From: Aquiflexum lacus | GTDB taxonomy: Bacteria > Bacteroidota > Bacteroidia > Cytophagales > Cyclobacteriaceae | Reading direction: 5' to 3' | Length of the DNA stretch: 64,000 nucleotides | Assembly (NCBI RefSeq): GCF_015476655.1 | Contig: NZ_JABFHF010000011.1 | Span: 1 to 64,000 of the forward strand | Notes under the pieces: model-generated | Told to the model about the DNA's origin: nothing | The model's database searches: none | The model's input: the letters and a program-made list of their open reading frames with translations, nothing else | Position numbers and translations under genes: made by a program | In this document: in pieces, positions 8,619 through 17,690 of the stretch | How positions within the stretch are numbered: position 1 is the stretch's first letter | How the letters are laid out: each line of letters begins with the position of its first letter

Positions 8619-9356
8619 ATGAAAATTCTTGTTTGTATTACACACGTTCCGGATACCACATCCAAAATCCATTTTACTGACAACAATACCAAGTTTGATA
8701 AAAATGGCGTTCAGTTCATCATTGGTCCCTACGATGATTATGCATTGGCAAGAGCTGTTGAATTGAAAGACCAACTTGGTGCTAGTTTGACGGTGCTGAA
8801 TGTAGGGGAGGCAGAAACGGAACCAACTTTGAGAAAAGCTTTGGCAATAGGGGCAGATGATGCCATCCGGGTAAATGCATTTCCAAAGGACTCACTTTTT
8901 GTCGCCAATCAGATTGCTGCCATCGCAAAAGAAAATGGATATGACCTCATCATGATGGGAAGAGAATCTATAGATTTCAACGGAGGAATGGTTCATGGAA
9001 TGGTTGGTGAGTTGTTGGGAATGCCTTCTGTATCTCCTGTCATGAAACTGGAAGTGGATGGAGATATCGTCAAAATGGCGAGAGAGATCGAAGGAGGAAA
9101 AGAATATCTTGAGGCAAAATTACCTTTAATTGCGGGATGTCAGGAACCCATTGCCGAGTGGAAAATTCCAAATATGAGAGGCATTATGTCTGCTAGGACC
9201 AAACCATTACAGGTGGTGGAAGCCAGCGTCGACGGAGTCAATACCGAAGTCATAGCCTATCAATTGCCACCTGCAAAAGGCTCGGTTAAATTGGTCGACA
9301 AAGACAATGTTCCTGAGTTGGTAAGGCTTTTGAAAAATGAAGCAAAAGTGCTTTAA
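8619..9356 (+). CDS. etfB: Electron transfer flavoprotein beta subunit
   Basis: 245 residues, normal length for the family. The N-terminal MKILVCITHVPDT and the AMP-site region GRESIDFNGGMVHGMVGELL are characteristic. With EtfA it forms the soluble FAD/AMP heterodimer that takes electrons from acyl-CoA dehydrogenases and passes them to ETF:quinone oxidoreductase. It opens the etfB-etfA-nuclease operon; etfA follows after 35 bases. The acyl-CoA dehydrogenase at 568-1776 is a plausible electron donor (inference). Confidence 0.95.
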   Translation: MKILVCITHVPDTTSKIHFTDNNTKFDKNGVQFIIGPYDDYALARAVELKDQLGASLTVLNVGEAETEPTLRKALAIGADDAIRVNAFPKDSLFVANQIAAIAKENGYDLIMMGRESIDFNGGMVHGMVGELLGMPSVSPVMKLEVDGDIVKMAREIEGGKEYLEAKLPLIAGCQEPIAEWKIPNMRGIMSARTKPLQVVEASVDGVNTEVIAYQLPPAKGSVKLVDKDNVPELVRLLKNEAKVL

Positions 9357-9391
9357 GTAATTATATTTAATCAGTTGAAAATAAAGATATT

Positions 9392-10360
9392 ATGTCAGTT
9401 TTAGTATATATAGAACATGCGGAAGGTTCCGTCAAAAAAACAAGTTTGGAAGCTGTTTCCTATGGTAAAGCCCTATCGGATAAATTATCCTTTGGGGAGG
9501 TGGTAGCAGTGGCTTTGGGATCGATTTCCGCTGATGAGTTGGGAAAGGTCGGTTCTGCAGGAGCCTCCAAAGTTATCCACGTCAATGACAATAAATTAAA
9601 TGAAGGTATCATTCAGGCCCATGCAGATGCTGTTGCCCAAGTATACAATCAAGTGGGTGCAGGGACTCTGGTTCTGGCAAAGTCATCCTTGGGTGATGCA
9701 GTAGCGGCCAGACTTGCAGTGAAATTAAATGCAGCCCTTGTTTCCAATGTGGTGGAATTACCAGATAATACATCAGGATACAAAGTCAAACGGAGTATTT
9801 ATACAGGTAAAGCATTTGCAGAAACGGTAGTCACTGCTGACCATAAAATACTTGCTGTAAAAAAGAATGCTGTGGATCTGAAAACAGACGGTACGGCTGC
9901 ACAGGTAGAAGAAGTCACTTTGAGTATAGCTGATGCTAATTTTGCCACAAAAATCACTTCCACAGACAAAGCAACAGGTGAGGTTTTATTGCCTGAAGCA
10001 GATATTGTGGTATCAGGAGGAAGAGGAATGAAAGGTCCCGAAAACTGGGGGATGATCGAAGACCTGGCCAAAGAACTTGGTGCAGCTACGGGCTGTTCCA
10101 AACCGGTTTCGGATATAGGTTGGAGACCACATCATGAACATGTTGGTCAGACAGGTGTAAAAGTTGCCCCTACTTTGTATGTAGCAGTTGGAATTTCGGG
10201 TGCTATTCAACATCTTGCGGGTGTGAATTCTTCAAAATACATTGTAGTAATCAACAAAGACCCGGAAGCACCATTCTTCAAAGCAGCTGATTATGGGATT
10301 GTTGGAGATGCATTTGAAATATTACCCAAACTAACTGAAGCTGTCAAAGCCCAAAAATAA
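9392..10360 (+). CDS. etfA: Electron transfer flavoprotein alpha subunit
   Basis: 322 residues. The C-terminal FAD-binding domain is clear: VVSGGRGMKGPENW, then GCSKPVSDIGWRPHHEHVGQ, PTLYVAVGISGAIQHLAG and INKDPEAPFFKAADYGIVGD. The N-terminal domain is the one shared with EtfB. Partner of the preceding etfB. The stop codon lies five bases before the start of the bifunctional nuclease gene, so the three genes are very probably cotranscribed. Confidence 0.95.
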   Translation: MSVLVYIEHAEGSVKKTSLEAVSYGKALSDKLSFGEVVAVALGSISADELGKVGSAGASKVIHVNDNKLNEGIIQAHADAVAQVYNQVGAGTLVLAKSSLGDAVAARLAVKLNAALVSNVVELPDNTSGYKVKRSIYTGKAFAETVVTADHKILAVKKNAVDLKTDGTAAQVEEVTLSIADANFATKITSTDKATGEVLLPEADIVVSGGRGMKGPENWGMIEDLAKELGAATGCSKPVSDIGWRPHHEHVGQTGVKVAPTLYVAVGISGAIQHLAGVNSSKYIVVINKDPEAPFFKAADYGIVGDAFEILPKLTEAVKAQK

Positions 10361-10365
10361 TTTCT

Positions 10366-10968
10366 GTGGACCATATTATCGAATTAGAAATTCTTGGATT
10401 ATCATCAAATCATTCTCAATCAGGGTCATTCACCTTGGTGATGGGAGAGGTCGGAGGTAGTAGGAGACTTCCTATTGTCATAGGCATGTTTGAAGCACAG
10501 GCTATTGCTATTGAGATAGAGAAAATTATTCCTAACCGACCCATGACGCATGACTTGTTTAAGTCTTTTTCATCCAATTTTAATTTCTCTATTGACCAAA
10601 TATTGGTTTCTGATATGAGGGAAGGAGTATTTTATGCAAAAATTATTTGCAAAAGTGCTTCCAAAACTGTTGAAATCGATGCAAGACCTTCTGATGCGAT
10701 AGCCATTGCAGTGAGGTTTGATGCGCCTATCTATTGTGTTTCAAAAGTGATGTCAGAAGCGGCCATTGAGTTCAATGAAGAAGAAGAGAAAAAAGAACAA
10801 CAAAAACAGGTCAAACCAAGTAGGTCGGGCAGTACTACGTCGCGTGGTTCAGATTCACTAAAAGATTTCAGTTTAGATAAATTGAACCAAATGCTAGACA
10901 AAGCCATCAATAATGAAGATTATGAAAGAGCAGCCAGGATACGGGATGAGATAAACAGAAGAAACTGA
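10366..10968 (+). CDS. Bifunctional nuclease family protein (DUF151) with C-terminal UvrB/UvrC motif
   Basis: 200 residues starting with GTG at 10366, five bases after etfA; no ATG fits the conserved N-terminus (IELEILGLSSNHSQSGSFTL). Residues 1-135 are the DUF151/BFN domain, with AIEIEKIIPNRPMTHDL and DARPSDAIAIAVR. A charged linker follows, then a UvrB/UvrC interaction motif (LNQMLDKAINNEDYERAARI) at residues 168-200. The domain was named from plant proteins with RNase and DNase activity; the bacterial role is not settled. The UVR motif suggests docking to another protein. Its position behind etfBA has no obvious functional reason. Confidence 0.85.
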   Translation: MDHIIELEILGLSSNHSQSGSFTLVMGEVGGSRRLPIVIGMFEAQAIAIEIEKIIPNRPMTHDLFKSFSSNFNFSIDQILVSDMREGVFYAKIICKSASKTVEIDARPSDAIAIAVRFDAPIYCVSKVMSEAAIEFNEEEEKKEQQKQVKPSRSGSTTSRGSDSLKDFSLDKLNQMLDKAINNEDYERAARIRDEINRRN

Positions 10969-10972
10969 TTTT

Positions 10973-11002
10973 AAGCCTGGTTTAAGCCAGGCTTTCTTCT
11001 TT
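10973..11002 (+). terminator. Terminator of the etfBA-nuclease operon
   Basis: AAGCCTGG (10973-10980) pairs with CCAGGCTT (10987-10994), followed by TCTTCTTT. It begins five bases after the stop codon. Confidence 0.8.
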
Positions 11003-11128
11003 AAAAACGAAAGGGATTTGATCTTTGGGTTTACCGAATCAAAAACTATTTAAATAATATGATTATCCGCAATGATACAAGTAAAGGGAATTTAGAAAAT
11101 CCGAGTTCAGACCATGGTTTGCTGGTTA

Positions 11129-11158
11129 CTTCCGTCTTCCGTCCTCGGTCTTCCGGTC
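11129..11158. repeat. Short TTCCGTC-type tandem repeat
   Basis: Degenerate tandem units of the type CTTCCGT, related to the cleaner array at 49761-49790. It sits in the leader of the nucleoside transporter gene. Confidence 0.5.
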
Positions 11159-11234
11159 GTCAGAATAGAAAAATGGTACAACCTACAATAGGGGGATATT
11201 CATTTTAATAACATATAATTAATCTTTATTTTAG

Positions 11235-12518
11235 ATGGATTACTTTAGAGGTTTGATAGGTATTCTTGCCCTTCTTGGAGTTGCTTTGATTTTTTCTTCT
11301 GATAGAAAAAGAGTGGATTGGAGATTGGTCGGCATTGGAGTGATACTTCAAGCGGTATTTGGTTTTTTGATTACCAAGGTTGAGTTTGTCGCAAAGATAT
11401 TTGCTTTGGTGTCTAGGGCATTTGTCAAGTTTCTGAGTTTCTCCGCAGATGGAGCAGTATTTATTTTTGGTGACCTGGCTACCAATTCATTTGGATTTAT
11501 TTTTGCTTTTCAGGTTTTGCCAACGATTATTTTCTTTTCCACTGTTTCGGCAGGATTGTATTATCTGGGAGTTTTACAAAAAGTGGTTTTTGCAATTGCT
11601 TGGGTGATGTCCCGTACCATGCGCTTATCGGGCCCTGAGAGCCTGTCTGCGGCTGGCAATATATTTCTTGGACAGACAGAGGCCCCTTTACTGGTCAGGC
11701 CTTTTATTCCAACCATGTCAAGGTCCGAGTTGATGTGTCTGATGACAGGAGGTATGGCGACTATTGCCGGAGGGGTGCTTGCAGGATATGTGGCCTTTTT
11801 GGGTGGGGACAGTCTTGCCGAACAGAGCCGATTTGCTGCTTATCTTCTTGGCGCGAGTATCATGAATGCCCCTGCGGCCATTGTGATGTCCAAAATCATG
11901 ATTCCCGAAACGGATAAAGAAATCGTCAATGATAAGCTTGAAGTAAGCGGCGAAAATATGGGTGTCAACCTGATTGATGCCATGTCCATAGGAGCATCAG
12001 AAGGATTAAAACTGGCATTGAATGTAGGAGGAATGTTATTGGCTTTTATTGCAGTGATCGCTGCCCTCAACTTTATTCTTTCTGGATTGATAGGAGAATA
12101 TACCGGACTTAACAAACTGGTGATTTCATCCACTGGAGGACAATTTTCAGGTTTTTCCTTGGAATATATTCTTGGTCAGGTATTTCGGGTATTTGCCTGG
12201 ATTATAGGTGTGGACTGGAGTGAAACTCTTCAAGTAGGTTCTTTATTGGGCCAAAAAACTGTAATCAATGAGTTTGTAGCCTATTTGAGTTTGGCGGAAA
12301 TGAAATCGGCTGACATGCTGTCAGCCAAATCCATTGTGATTTCCACTTATGCCCTATGTGGGTTTTCAAATTTCAGTTCCATAGCCATCCAAGTTGGCGG
12401 AATCGGTAGTATAGCACCCAACCAACAAGGTAATCTTTCAAGACTTGGAATGCGGGCTTTAATGGCAGCAACCTTAGCCTGTTTGATGACGGCCACTATA
12501 GCCGGTGCATTATTCTGA
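11235..12518 (+). CDS. Concentrative nucleoside transporter (NupC/CNT family)
   Basis: 427-residue inner-membrane symporter importing nucleosides with H+ or Na+. The CNT signature FLGQTEAPLLVRPFIP is present, as are the gate motif GGMATIAGGVLAGYVAF and the C-terminal CGFSNFSSIAIQVGGIGSIA. Hydrophobic segments run through the whole length, in line with the usual eight or more transmembrane helices. The last nine bases overlap the convergent cyclophilin gene. Ion and nucleoside specificity cannot be read here. Confidence 0.92.
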   Translation: MDYFRGLIGILALLGVALIFSSDRKRVDWRLVGIGVILQAVFGFLITKVEFVAKIFALVSRAFVKFLSFSADGAVFIFGDLATNSFGFIFAFQVLPTIIFFSTVSAGLYYLGVLQKVVFAIAWVMSRTMRLSGPESLSAAGNIFLGQTEAPLLVRPFIPTMSRSELMCLMTGGMATIAGGVLAGYVAFLGGDSLAEQSRFAAYLLGASIMNAPAAIVMSKIMIPETDKEIVNDKLEVSGENMGVNLIDAMSIGASEGLKLALNVGGMLLAFIAVIAALNFILSGLIGEYTGLNKLVISSTGGQFSGFSLEYILGQVFRVFAWIIGVDWSETLQVGSLLGQKTVINEFVAYLSLAEMKSADMLSAKSIVISTYALCGFSNFSSIAIQVGGIGSIAPNQQGNLSRLGMRALMAATLACLMTATIAGALF

Positions 12519-12959
12519 AACCGATTCTTCCGTAATGACGATTTTTTCTATTTTATCTCCTTGACGGATTAGGTCGATGACTTCAAGTCCTTCAACTACC
12601 TTCCCGAAGCAAGTATGCCTTCTGTCCAAATGGCTGGTGTTGTCTCTGCTATGGCAGATAAAGAATTGGGAACCGCCGGTATTTTTACCTGCATGGGCCA
12701 TTGAAAGGACGCCTCGGTCATGGTATTGGTTATCTCCATCCAATTCGCAATCTATTTTATAACCCGGTCCACCGGTGCCGTTTCCAACCGGACAACCGCC
12801 CTGAATGACAAAATTTGGGAGTACCCTATGAAAGGTCAATCCGTCATAAAAACCTTTTTTTGAAAGTGTCTTAAAGTTCTCAACTGCTTTTGGGGCATCG
12901 TTGTCATAAAACTCAACTTTCATTGTACCTTTTTCAGTGTGTATTTCTGCTTTGCTCAT
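12510..12959 (-). CDS. Cyclophilin-type peptidyl-prolyl cis-trans isomerase
   Basis: 149 residues, the minimal single-domain cyclophilin without signal peptide, hence cytoplasmic. Active-site motifs are LTFHRVLPNFVIQGGCP (catalytic Arg in FHRV), LSMAHAGKNTGGSQFFICH, and the HLDRRHTCFGKV segment where LDRRHT takes the place of the usual LDGKHT. It speeds proline isomerisation in protein folding. It is convergent with, and overlaps by nine bases, the nucleoside transporter gene. Confidence 0.93.
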   Translation of the reverse strand: MSKAEIHTEKGTMKVEFYDNDAPKAVENFKTLSKKGFYDGLTFHRVLPNFVIQGGCPVGNGTGGPGYKIDCELDGDNQYHDRGVLSMAHAGKNTGGSQFFICHSRDNTSHLDRRHTCFGKVVEGLEVIDLIRQGDKIEKIVITEESVSE

Positions 12960-13018
12960 AAAATTTAATTTTGTCCAAAAGTAATAAATCTATTTTGGAG
13001 CATCTTCAATTTTGCTCA

Positions 13019-13044
13019 ATAAAAAAGGAGTACCTGAGTACTCC
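13019..13044 (-). terminator. Terminator of pckA
   Basis: Read on the minus strand, GGAGTAC-tcag-GTACTCC (13027-13044) is followed by six T. It lies 40 bases after the pckA stop codon. Confidence 0.8.
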
Positions 13045-13083
13045 TATCATTTGGGTTTATAATATTCTAACGGGGTCAATAGA

Positions 13084-14691
13084 CTAAAACTGAGGTGCAC
13101 CTGCAAGGATATCTTCAGTAGCGAAATCCAGGTATTTTTTGAAATTACTGATAAAAGCTGTTCCCAATTCCCGGGCTTTTTTATCATAAGCATCTTTGTC
13201 TTCCCATGTTGCCCGCGGGCTTAATACATGGTCAGGGACTTTGGGACAGTATTCGGGGATGGCTACACCAAAGACACTGTGCTTTCGATAGTTGACTTCG
13301 TCAAGTTTACCTTCTAAGACAGCTGTAATCATGGCACGCGTATATTTAAGCTTCATTCTTGAGCCTATTCCATAAGGTCCACCGGTCCAACCTGTATTGA
13401 TCAACCAAACATTGACTTTGTGTTTTTCCATCTTTTCACCAAATAGTGTGGCATATTCTGTTGGATGTAAAGGAAGAAAAGCTGCCCCAAAACATGCGGA
13501 AAATGTGGTTTTTGGTTCGGTCACGCCCACTTCTGTTCCTGCTACTTTAGCAGTGTAGCCAGAAATGAAATGGTACATTGCCTGGCTTTTATTCAATTTG
13601 GAAATTGGCGGTATGACTCCGAAAGCATCAGCTGTCAGAAAAAATATGTTTTTGGGAATTCCTGCAATGGATGGAACAATGGCATTTTTGATATGGTCTA
13701 TCGGATAGGAAGTCCGGGTATTTTCTGTAACCTCTTTGTTTTGATAATCTACAGTTCTTGTGCCCGGGTAAAACCTTGTATTTTCTACAATGGCACCAAA
13801 TTTAATGGCATCCCAAATTTCCGGTTCTTTCTCTCTTGTCAGGTCAATGACTTTGGCGTAGCAACCACCTTCAAAATTGAAAACTGAATCTTCGTTCCAT
13901 CCATGTTCGTCATCTCCAATCAATCCTCTGTTAGGATCTGCAGATAGGGTAGTCTTCCCTGTTCCGGAAAGGCCAAAGAATACAGCTGTATCCCCGTCTT
14001 TACCGACATTTACAGAACAGTGCATGGACAAAACCTCATGCTGATGCGGCAATAGGTAATTTAGAACAGAAAATATTCCTTTTTTCATTTCGCCGGCATA
14101 AGCTGTGCCTCCGATCAGCAAAATTCTTTTTGAAAGGTTAATTACAGCAAAATTCTCCTGCCGTGTACCGTCAGTTTCTGGATTTGCTTTGAATTCAGGT
14201 GCACAAATGATGGTGAAATCTGATTGAAACTCAGCCAACTCTTTTTCAGTTGGTCTCAAAAACATGTTATAACAAAACATGTTATGCCAAGCCAAAGTAT
14301 TCACTATGCGTAATTTGAGTCGGTATTTTAAATCTGCACCTGCATAAGCCTCCCTGACATAAAGATTTTTGTTGCTGATAAATCCAATCATTTTTTCATA
14401 TAGGAGATCAAATTTTTCTTCCTCAAGTGGAATATTGATATCTCCCCACCAAACCGTGTTTTCCGTTTCGCGGTCCATAACAATGAACCGGTCTTTTGGG
14501 GAGCGTCCTGTAAATTCACCTGTATCAGCCATTAAAGCTCCTGTTTCTGCTAGACTGCCTTCTTTGTGATTCAATGCATGTTCCACTAACTCAGCTGGAC
14601 TCAAATTCCAAAAAAGTTTTTCTTTGCTTTCTATACCTAGATCTGACAAGCTTTTAATCTCAGCTTTGATTTCGGGTAATTGTACACTCAT
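13084..14691 (-). CDS. pckA: Phosphoenolpyruvate carboxykinase (ATP)
   Basis: 535 residues, the normal length for the ATP-dependent class. It converts oxaloacetate and ATP to phosphoenolpyruvate, CO2 and ADP, the entry to gluconeogenesis. The kinase-1a P-loop FFGLSGTGKTTLSADPNR is at about 238-255, followed by the metal/ATP motif GDDEHGW. FTGRSPKDRFIV near residue 60 and the late NTGWTGGPYGIGSRM are further signatures. The ATG at 14691 (MSVQLPEIKAEIK) is the family start; an in-frame ATG 63 bases upstream adds a non-conserved leader. It diverges from the POT transporter gene across an AT-rich 287-base region that must hold both promoters. Confidence 0.96.
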   Translation of the reverse strand: MSVQLPEIKAEIKSLSDLGIESKEKLFWNLSPAELVEHALNHKEGSLAETGALMADTGEFTGRSPKDRFIVMDRETENTVWWGDINIPLEEEKFDLLYEKMIGFISNKNLYVREAYAGADLKYRLKLRIVNTLAWHNMFCYNMFLRPTEKELAEFQSDFTIICAPEFKANPETDGTRQENFAVINLSKRILLIGGTAYAGEMKKGIFSVLNYLLPHQHEVLSMHCSVNVGKDGDTAVFFGLSGTGKTTLSADPNRGLIGDDEHGWNEDSVFNFEGGCYAKVIDLTREKEPEIWDAIKFGAIVENTRFYPGTRTVDYQNKEVTENTRTSYPIDHIKNAIVPSIAGIPKNIFFLTADAFGVIPPISKLNKSQAMYHFISGYTAKVAGTEVGVTEPKTTFSACFGAAFLPLHPTEYATLFGEKMEKHKVNVWLINTGWTGGPYGIGSRMKLKYTRAMITAVLEGKLDEVNYRKHSVFGVAIPEYCPKVPDHVLSPRATWEDKDAYDKKARELGTAFISNFKKYLDFATEDILAGAPQF

Positions 14692-14978
14692 AATGATTTT
14701 ATTAGGGTAAATATTCTGATTCAAAGATATATAATTATCAATAATCAAAAACATTAAAAGTTCTTTTTTTGCTTATACAATCGATTACGAGGTATAAATA
14801 TGCAAAATTAATATAGTTAAAAAACTTTGTTGTTACATAGATTGAAATGTTTGGTTTAATTGGTTTAAAACGGTATTAATCAATCTCATTCTATAAGTGG
14901 CGAAGAATAGTACAATTTGAAAAATTCTATTATCATTGTAATTCTTTGGTATAAATTTAACTGCTAATCACTAAAATT

Positions 14979-16565
14979 TTGGAAACTAATTTTGATAATA
15001 CTCCTGGATTTAAACAGATGGATTTGTTTGAAGGGCCAACCATGTTTGGGCATCCAAAAGGATTAATGACCTTATTTTTCACTGAAATGTGGGAAAGGTT
15101 CAGTTATTATGGCATGCGTGCACTTTTGATTTTATTTATGACCACTGCCATCATTGATGGTGGATTGGGATTTGATGATAAAACTTCTGGTGCTATCTAT
15201 GGTCTTTACACTATGGGTGTCTATTTATTGGCTTTGCCAGGTGGCTGGTTTGCAGATAGGCTTTTTGGATTGAAAAAATCTGTCTGGTATGGCGGAATTA
15301 TTATAGCTATTGGGCATTTTACCATGGCCCTTCCCGGGCTTATGCATTTATTGGGAGAAACTTCTGGCGCCAAGGAATCACTTTCCTCCCTAGATACCAA
15401 TTCTTTTTTTCTTGGATTGATACTGATAACGGTGGGTACAGGATTGCTGAAACCAAATATCAGTTCGATTGTGGGCCAATTGTATCCGGTAGGAAGTAGT
15501 AAGCGGGATGCGGGATTTTCCATATTTTATATGGGAATCAATATTGGCGCTTTGATAGCACCAATTGCCTGCAGTACCTTGGCCATATATGATTGGCATC
15601 TCGGTTTTGGTCTGGCTGGTTTGGGTATGGTATTTGGCTTGATTCAATATAAGATGTCATCGGAAAGTCTGAAAGGGTATGGGGAAGATATTCAGTTATT
15701 GACAGAAACAGATCTCAGGGAAAGGAGTCGTCTTAAAAAGATTTTGTTTGGAATAGGGGCAGTTATCTTATTGATATTGACCAATATATTTATGGGATTT
15801 ATCCCATTGGATGTATCAGCTATTGCAGGTGCCTCAGGTACCATCATCGCGATTGTGGCTGCAGTATATCTGGGCTATGTAATACTATTTGGAGGTTTGA
15901 CCTTAGATGAAAGGAAAAAAGTTGGAGTAATTGCGATATTGTTTTTGTTTTCAGCCCTTTTTTGGTCAGGGTTTGAACAGGCTGGGTCAACGCTTAATCT
16001 GTTTGCTGAACGCTTCACTGATAGGACCATTCTAGGATGGGAAATTCCGGCAGGGTATTTTCAGTCAGTTAATTCCATGTTCATCATTATTTTTGCACCT
16101 TTCTTTGGTGCAATGTGGGTTTGGTTGGGGAGAAGAAACCTTGAACCTAGTTCACCTTTAAAGTTTGCGATGGGACTTATTTTGTTGGGGATGGGATTTT
16201 TGGTAATGTATTTTGCTGCTAAAATCGCAGCATCCGGTGATTTGGCCGCTCCAACATGGTTGATCTTTACCTATATGCTACACACGTTTGGGGAATTGAG
16301 TTTGAGCCCGGTAGGATTGAGTTTGGTGACCAAATTGGCACCTGCCAAATACGGTGGACAGATGATGGGTATATGGTTTTTGTCTGTTTCTTTAGGCAAT
16401 TTGTTTGCAGGGCTGATTGCAGGTGAAGCAAGTGGAGGAACTGAAGAAGCTTTGGCGCAAATGCCAGGCCAATATCAAATAATCGTACTTACAGCAATTG
16501 GTGCGGGGGTTTTGCTACTCTTATTGAGTAAACCGATCAGAAGACTTATGGGAAATGTGCATTAA
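14979..16565 (+). CDS. Proton-dependent oligopeptide transporter (POT/PTR2 family)
   Basis: 528 residues with about 14 hydrophobic segments. The POT signature is at the first helix (EMWERFSYYGMRALLILFM, holding the ExxER proton-coupling motif), and GTGLLKPNISSIVGQLY plus FSIFYMGINIGALIAP form the PTR2 motif. Imports di- and tripeptides with protons through the inner membrane. The track starts with TTG at 14979; the next ATG (codon 14, MDLFEGPTMFGHPKG) is a possible alternative. A bidirectional terminator follows. Confidence 0.93.
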   Translation: METNFDNTPGFKQMDLFEGPTMFGHPKGLMTLFFTEMWERFSYYGMRALLILFMTTAIIDGGLGFDDKTSGAIYGLYTMGVYLLALPGGWFADRLFGLKKSVWYGGIIIAIGHFTMALPGLMHLLGETSGAKESLSSLDTNSFFLGLILITVGTGLLKPNISSIVGQLYPVGSSKRDAGFSIFYMGINIGALIAPIACSTLAIYDWHLGFGLAGLGMVFGLIQYKMSSESLKGYGEDIQLLTETDLRERSRLKKILFGIGAVILLILTNIFMGFIPLDVSAIAGASGTIIAIVAAVYLGYVILFGGLTLDERKKVGVIAILFLFSALFWSGFEQAGSTLNLFAERFTDRTILGWEIPAGYFQSVNSMFIIIFAPFFGAMWVWLGRRNLEPSSPLKFAMGLILLGMGFLVMYFAAKIAASGDLAAPTWLIFTYMLHTFGELSLSPVGLSLVTKLAPAKYGGQMMGIWFLSVSLGNLFAGLIAGEASGGTEEALAQMPGQYQIIVLTAIGAGVLLLLLSKPIRRLMGNVH

Positions 16566-16567
16566 AT

Positions 16568-16597
16568 AAAAAAGAGGTCCTCACGACCTCTTTTTTA
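16568..16597. terminator. Bidirectional terminator between POT transporter and a small membrane ORF
   Basis: AAAAAAGAGGTC (16568-16579), loop CTCAC, GACCTCTTTTTT (16585-16596). The A-run and T-run make it work in both directions: it serves the POT gene on + and the 45-residue ORF on -. Confidence 0.9.
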
Positions 16598-16607
16598 TTT
16601 ACTTTTT

Positions 16608-16745
16608 TTATTTTTCTTTTGGAGGATCGGTATTTCTAAAATCAATGGCAGTAATACCGGCACCTAAACCTATCAGGACGCATACGATCAATAAAAAGAG
16701 CTGTGCCCCAGAAGCGATTGGTGAACTGAAAATTTCTAATAGCAT
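16608..16745 (-). CDS. 45-residue single-pass membrane microprotein
   Basis: A short open frame starting with ATG (MLLEIFSSPIASGAQ), then a hydrophobic helix LFLLIVCVLIGLGAGITAI and a charged end (DFRNTDPPKEK). It ends 11 bases before the bidirectional terminator, so it has its own 3' signal. The one-helix layout, the sensible composition and the terminator support a real gene. Function is unknown; it might be an accessory subunit of a membrane complex, but nothing nearby shows which one. Confidence 0.6.
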   Translation of the reverse strand: MLLEIFSSPIASGAQLFLLIVCVLIGLGAGITAIDFRNTDPPKEK

Positions 16746-16862
16746 ATCTAGATTGTTTTAATGTCTCAATTTCTCCGAAAGATAATACAGATACAATAGA
16801 GGACAAAATAAAAAAACAGGAAGCAAAAAAATTACTTCCTGTCCCGCGTTTTTTAATTCCAA

Positions 16863-17090
16863 TCAATCAATTTCGTCATCGAATTCATCGAATTCATCAT
16901 CGTCAATGTCATCCTCATCAAAATCGATTAATTTTAAGTCTACAAGGTCGCCATCATCTTCGAGATCATAAACCTCATCCTGAAATTCCTCAGCAAACTC
17001 ATCATCATCGAGATCGTCCTCGATATCGTCAAAATCATCTTCAAAATCCTCCATAGTATGATTTAGGTTAATGGTTGAATTATTCATCAA
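16863..17090 (-). CDS. Small highly acidic protein
   Basis: 75 residues, or 63 if it starts at the ATG at 17054 (MEDFEDDFDDIEDD). More than half of the residues are D or E, with F, L, I and V spaced between them and almost no basic residue. Such sequences are usually disordered and can act as nucleic-acid mimics or chaperones of basic proteins, but no family is recognised. It is the second of a row of small minus-strand genes. Confidence 0.6.
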   Translation of the reverse strand: MMNNSTINLNHTMEDFEDDFDDIEDDLDDDEFAEEFQDEVYDLEDDGDLVDLKLIDFDEDDIDDDEFDEFDDEID

Positions 17091-17127
17091 ATGGATTGAA
17101 TACCACTAAGTAAATCAAAATAAATAT

Positions 17128-17613
17128 TTAAGCAAATACCTTAGAGAGGTTATTTTTTTCAGACCATGTGATCGAAGAATTTGGGTATTCTTCTATCCAC
17201 TGATTTTCCAGAATTTTCAACCAAGTTTCCATATAAAAAATAACATCCTCTAATTTGTTTTTGGTCAAATGATTTCTTTTGGGCAGTGGAACCTGTGCTA
17301 ATACTTTAAGGTCCGACAGCTTTTCAAGATGCTTTAGTTCTTCCAAACTCAGACCTTTTTCCAAAAGTTTGCTGATCATCAGATCCATTGGAAATCCACT
17401 GGTAGGGCAATAATCATTCAACTGTTCATTCCAATCTCCGGATTTAGCCATTGCATTCCTGTGAATTTCAGCTTTGGAGATACTGATAAGTTCTTGGGCC
17501 AAATTGCCACAATTGCATGCACCCATATGTCCCCACTGATAAGCCGCGCCTTTTCTTAATTTTGATATAGTTTTACGGAACGCCGCGATTAATTCTGCAT
17601 TTACTCTTGCCAT
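17128..17613 (-). CDS. Conserved-looking hypothetical protein with a CxC motif
   Basis: 161 residues, predicted soluble and helical. The N-terminal third has GAAYQWGHMGACNCGNLAQE, with a CNC pair at about residues 33-35 and a later DYCPTSGFPMD, which could together bind a metal or form a redox site. The rest is leucine- and lysine-rich helix. I do not recognise a characterised family. It is separated from the acidic protein gene by 37 bases and from the response regulator gene by 77 bases on the same strand. Confidence 0.7.
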   Translation of the reverse strand: MARVNAELIAAFRKTISKLRKGAAYQWGHMGACNCGNLAQELISISKAEIHRNAMAKSGDWNEQLNDYCPTSGFPMDLMISKLLEKGLSLEELKHLEKLSDLKVLAQVPLPKRNHLTKNKLEDVIFYMETWLKILENQWIEEYPNSSITWSEKNNLSKVFA

Positions 17614-17690
17614 AATTTCATCGATATTTTGAAATTTAACTAAAAAGACGCTAGGGGAGTTTGAAAAATTTAAAAAAAAATGGTGAAGAC

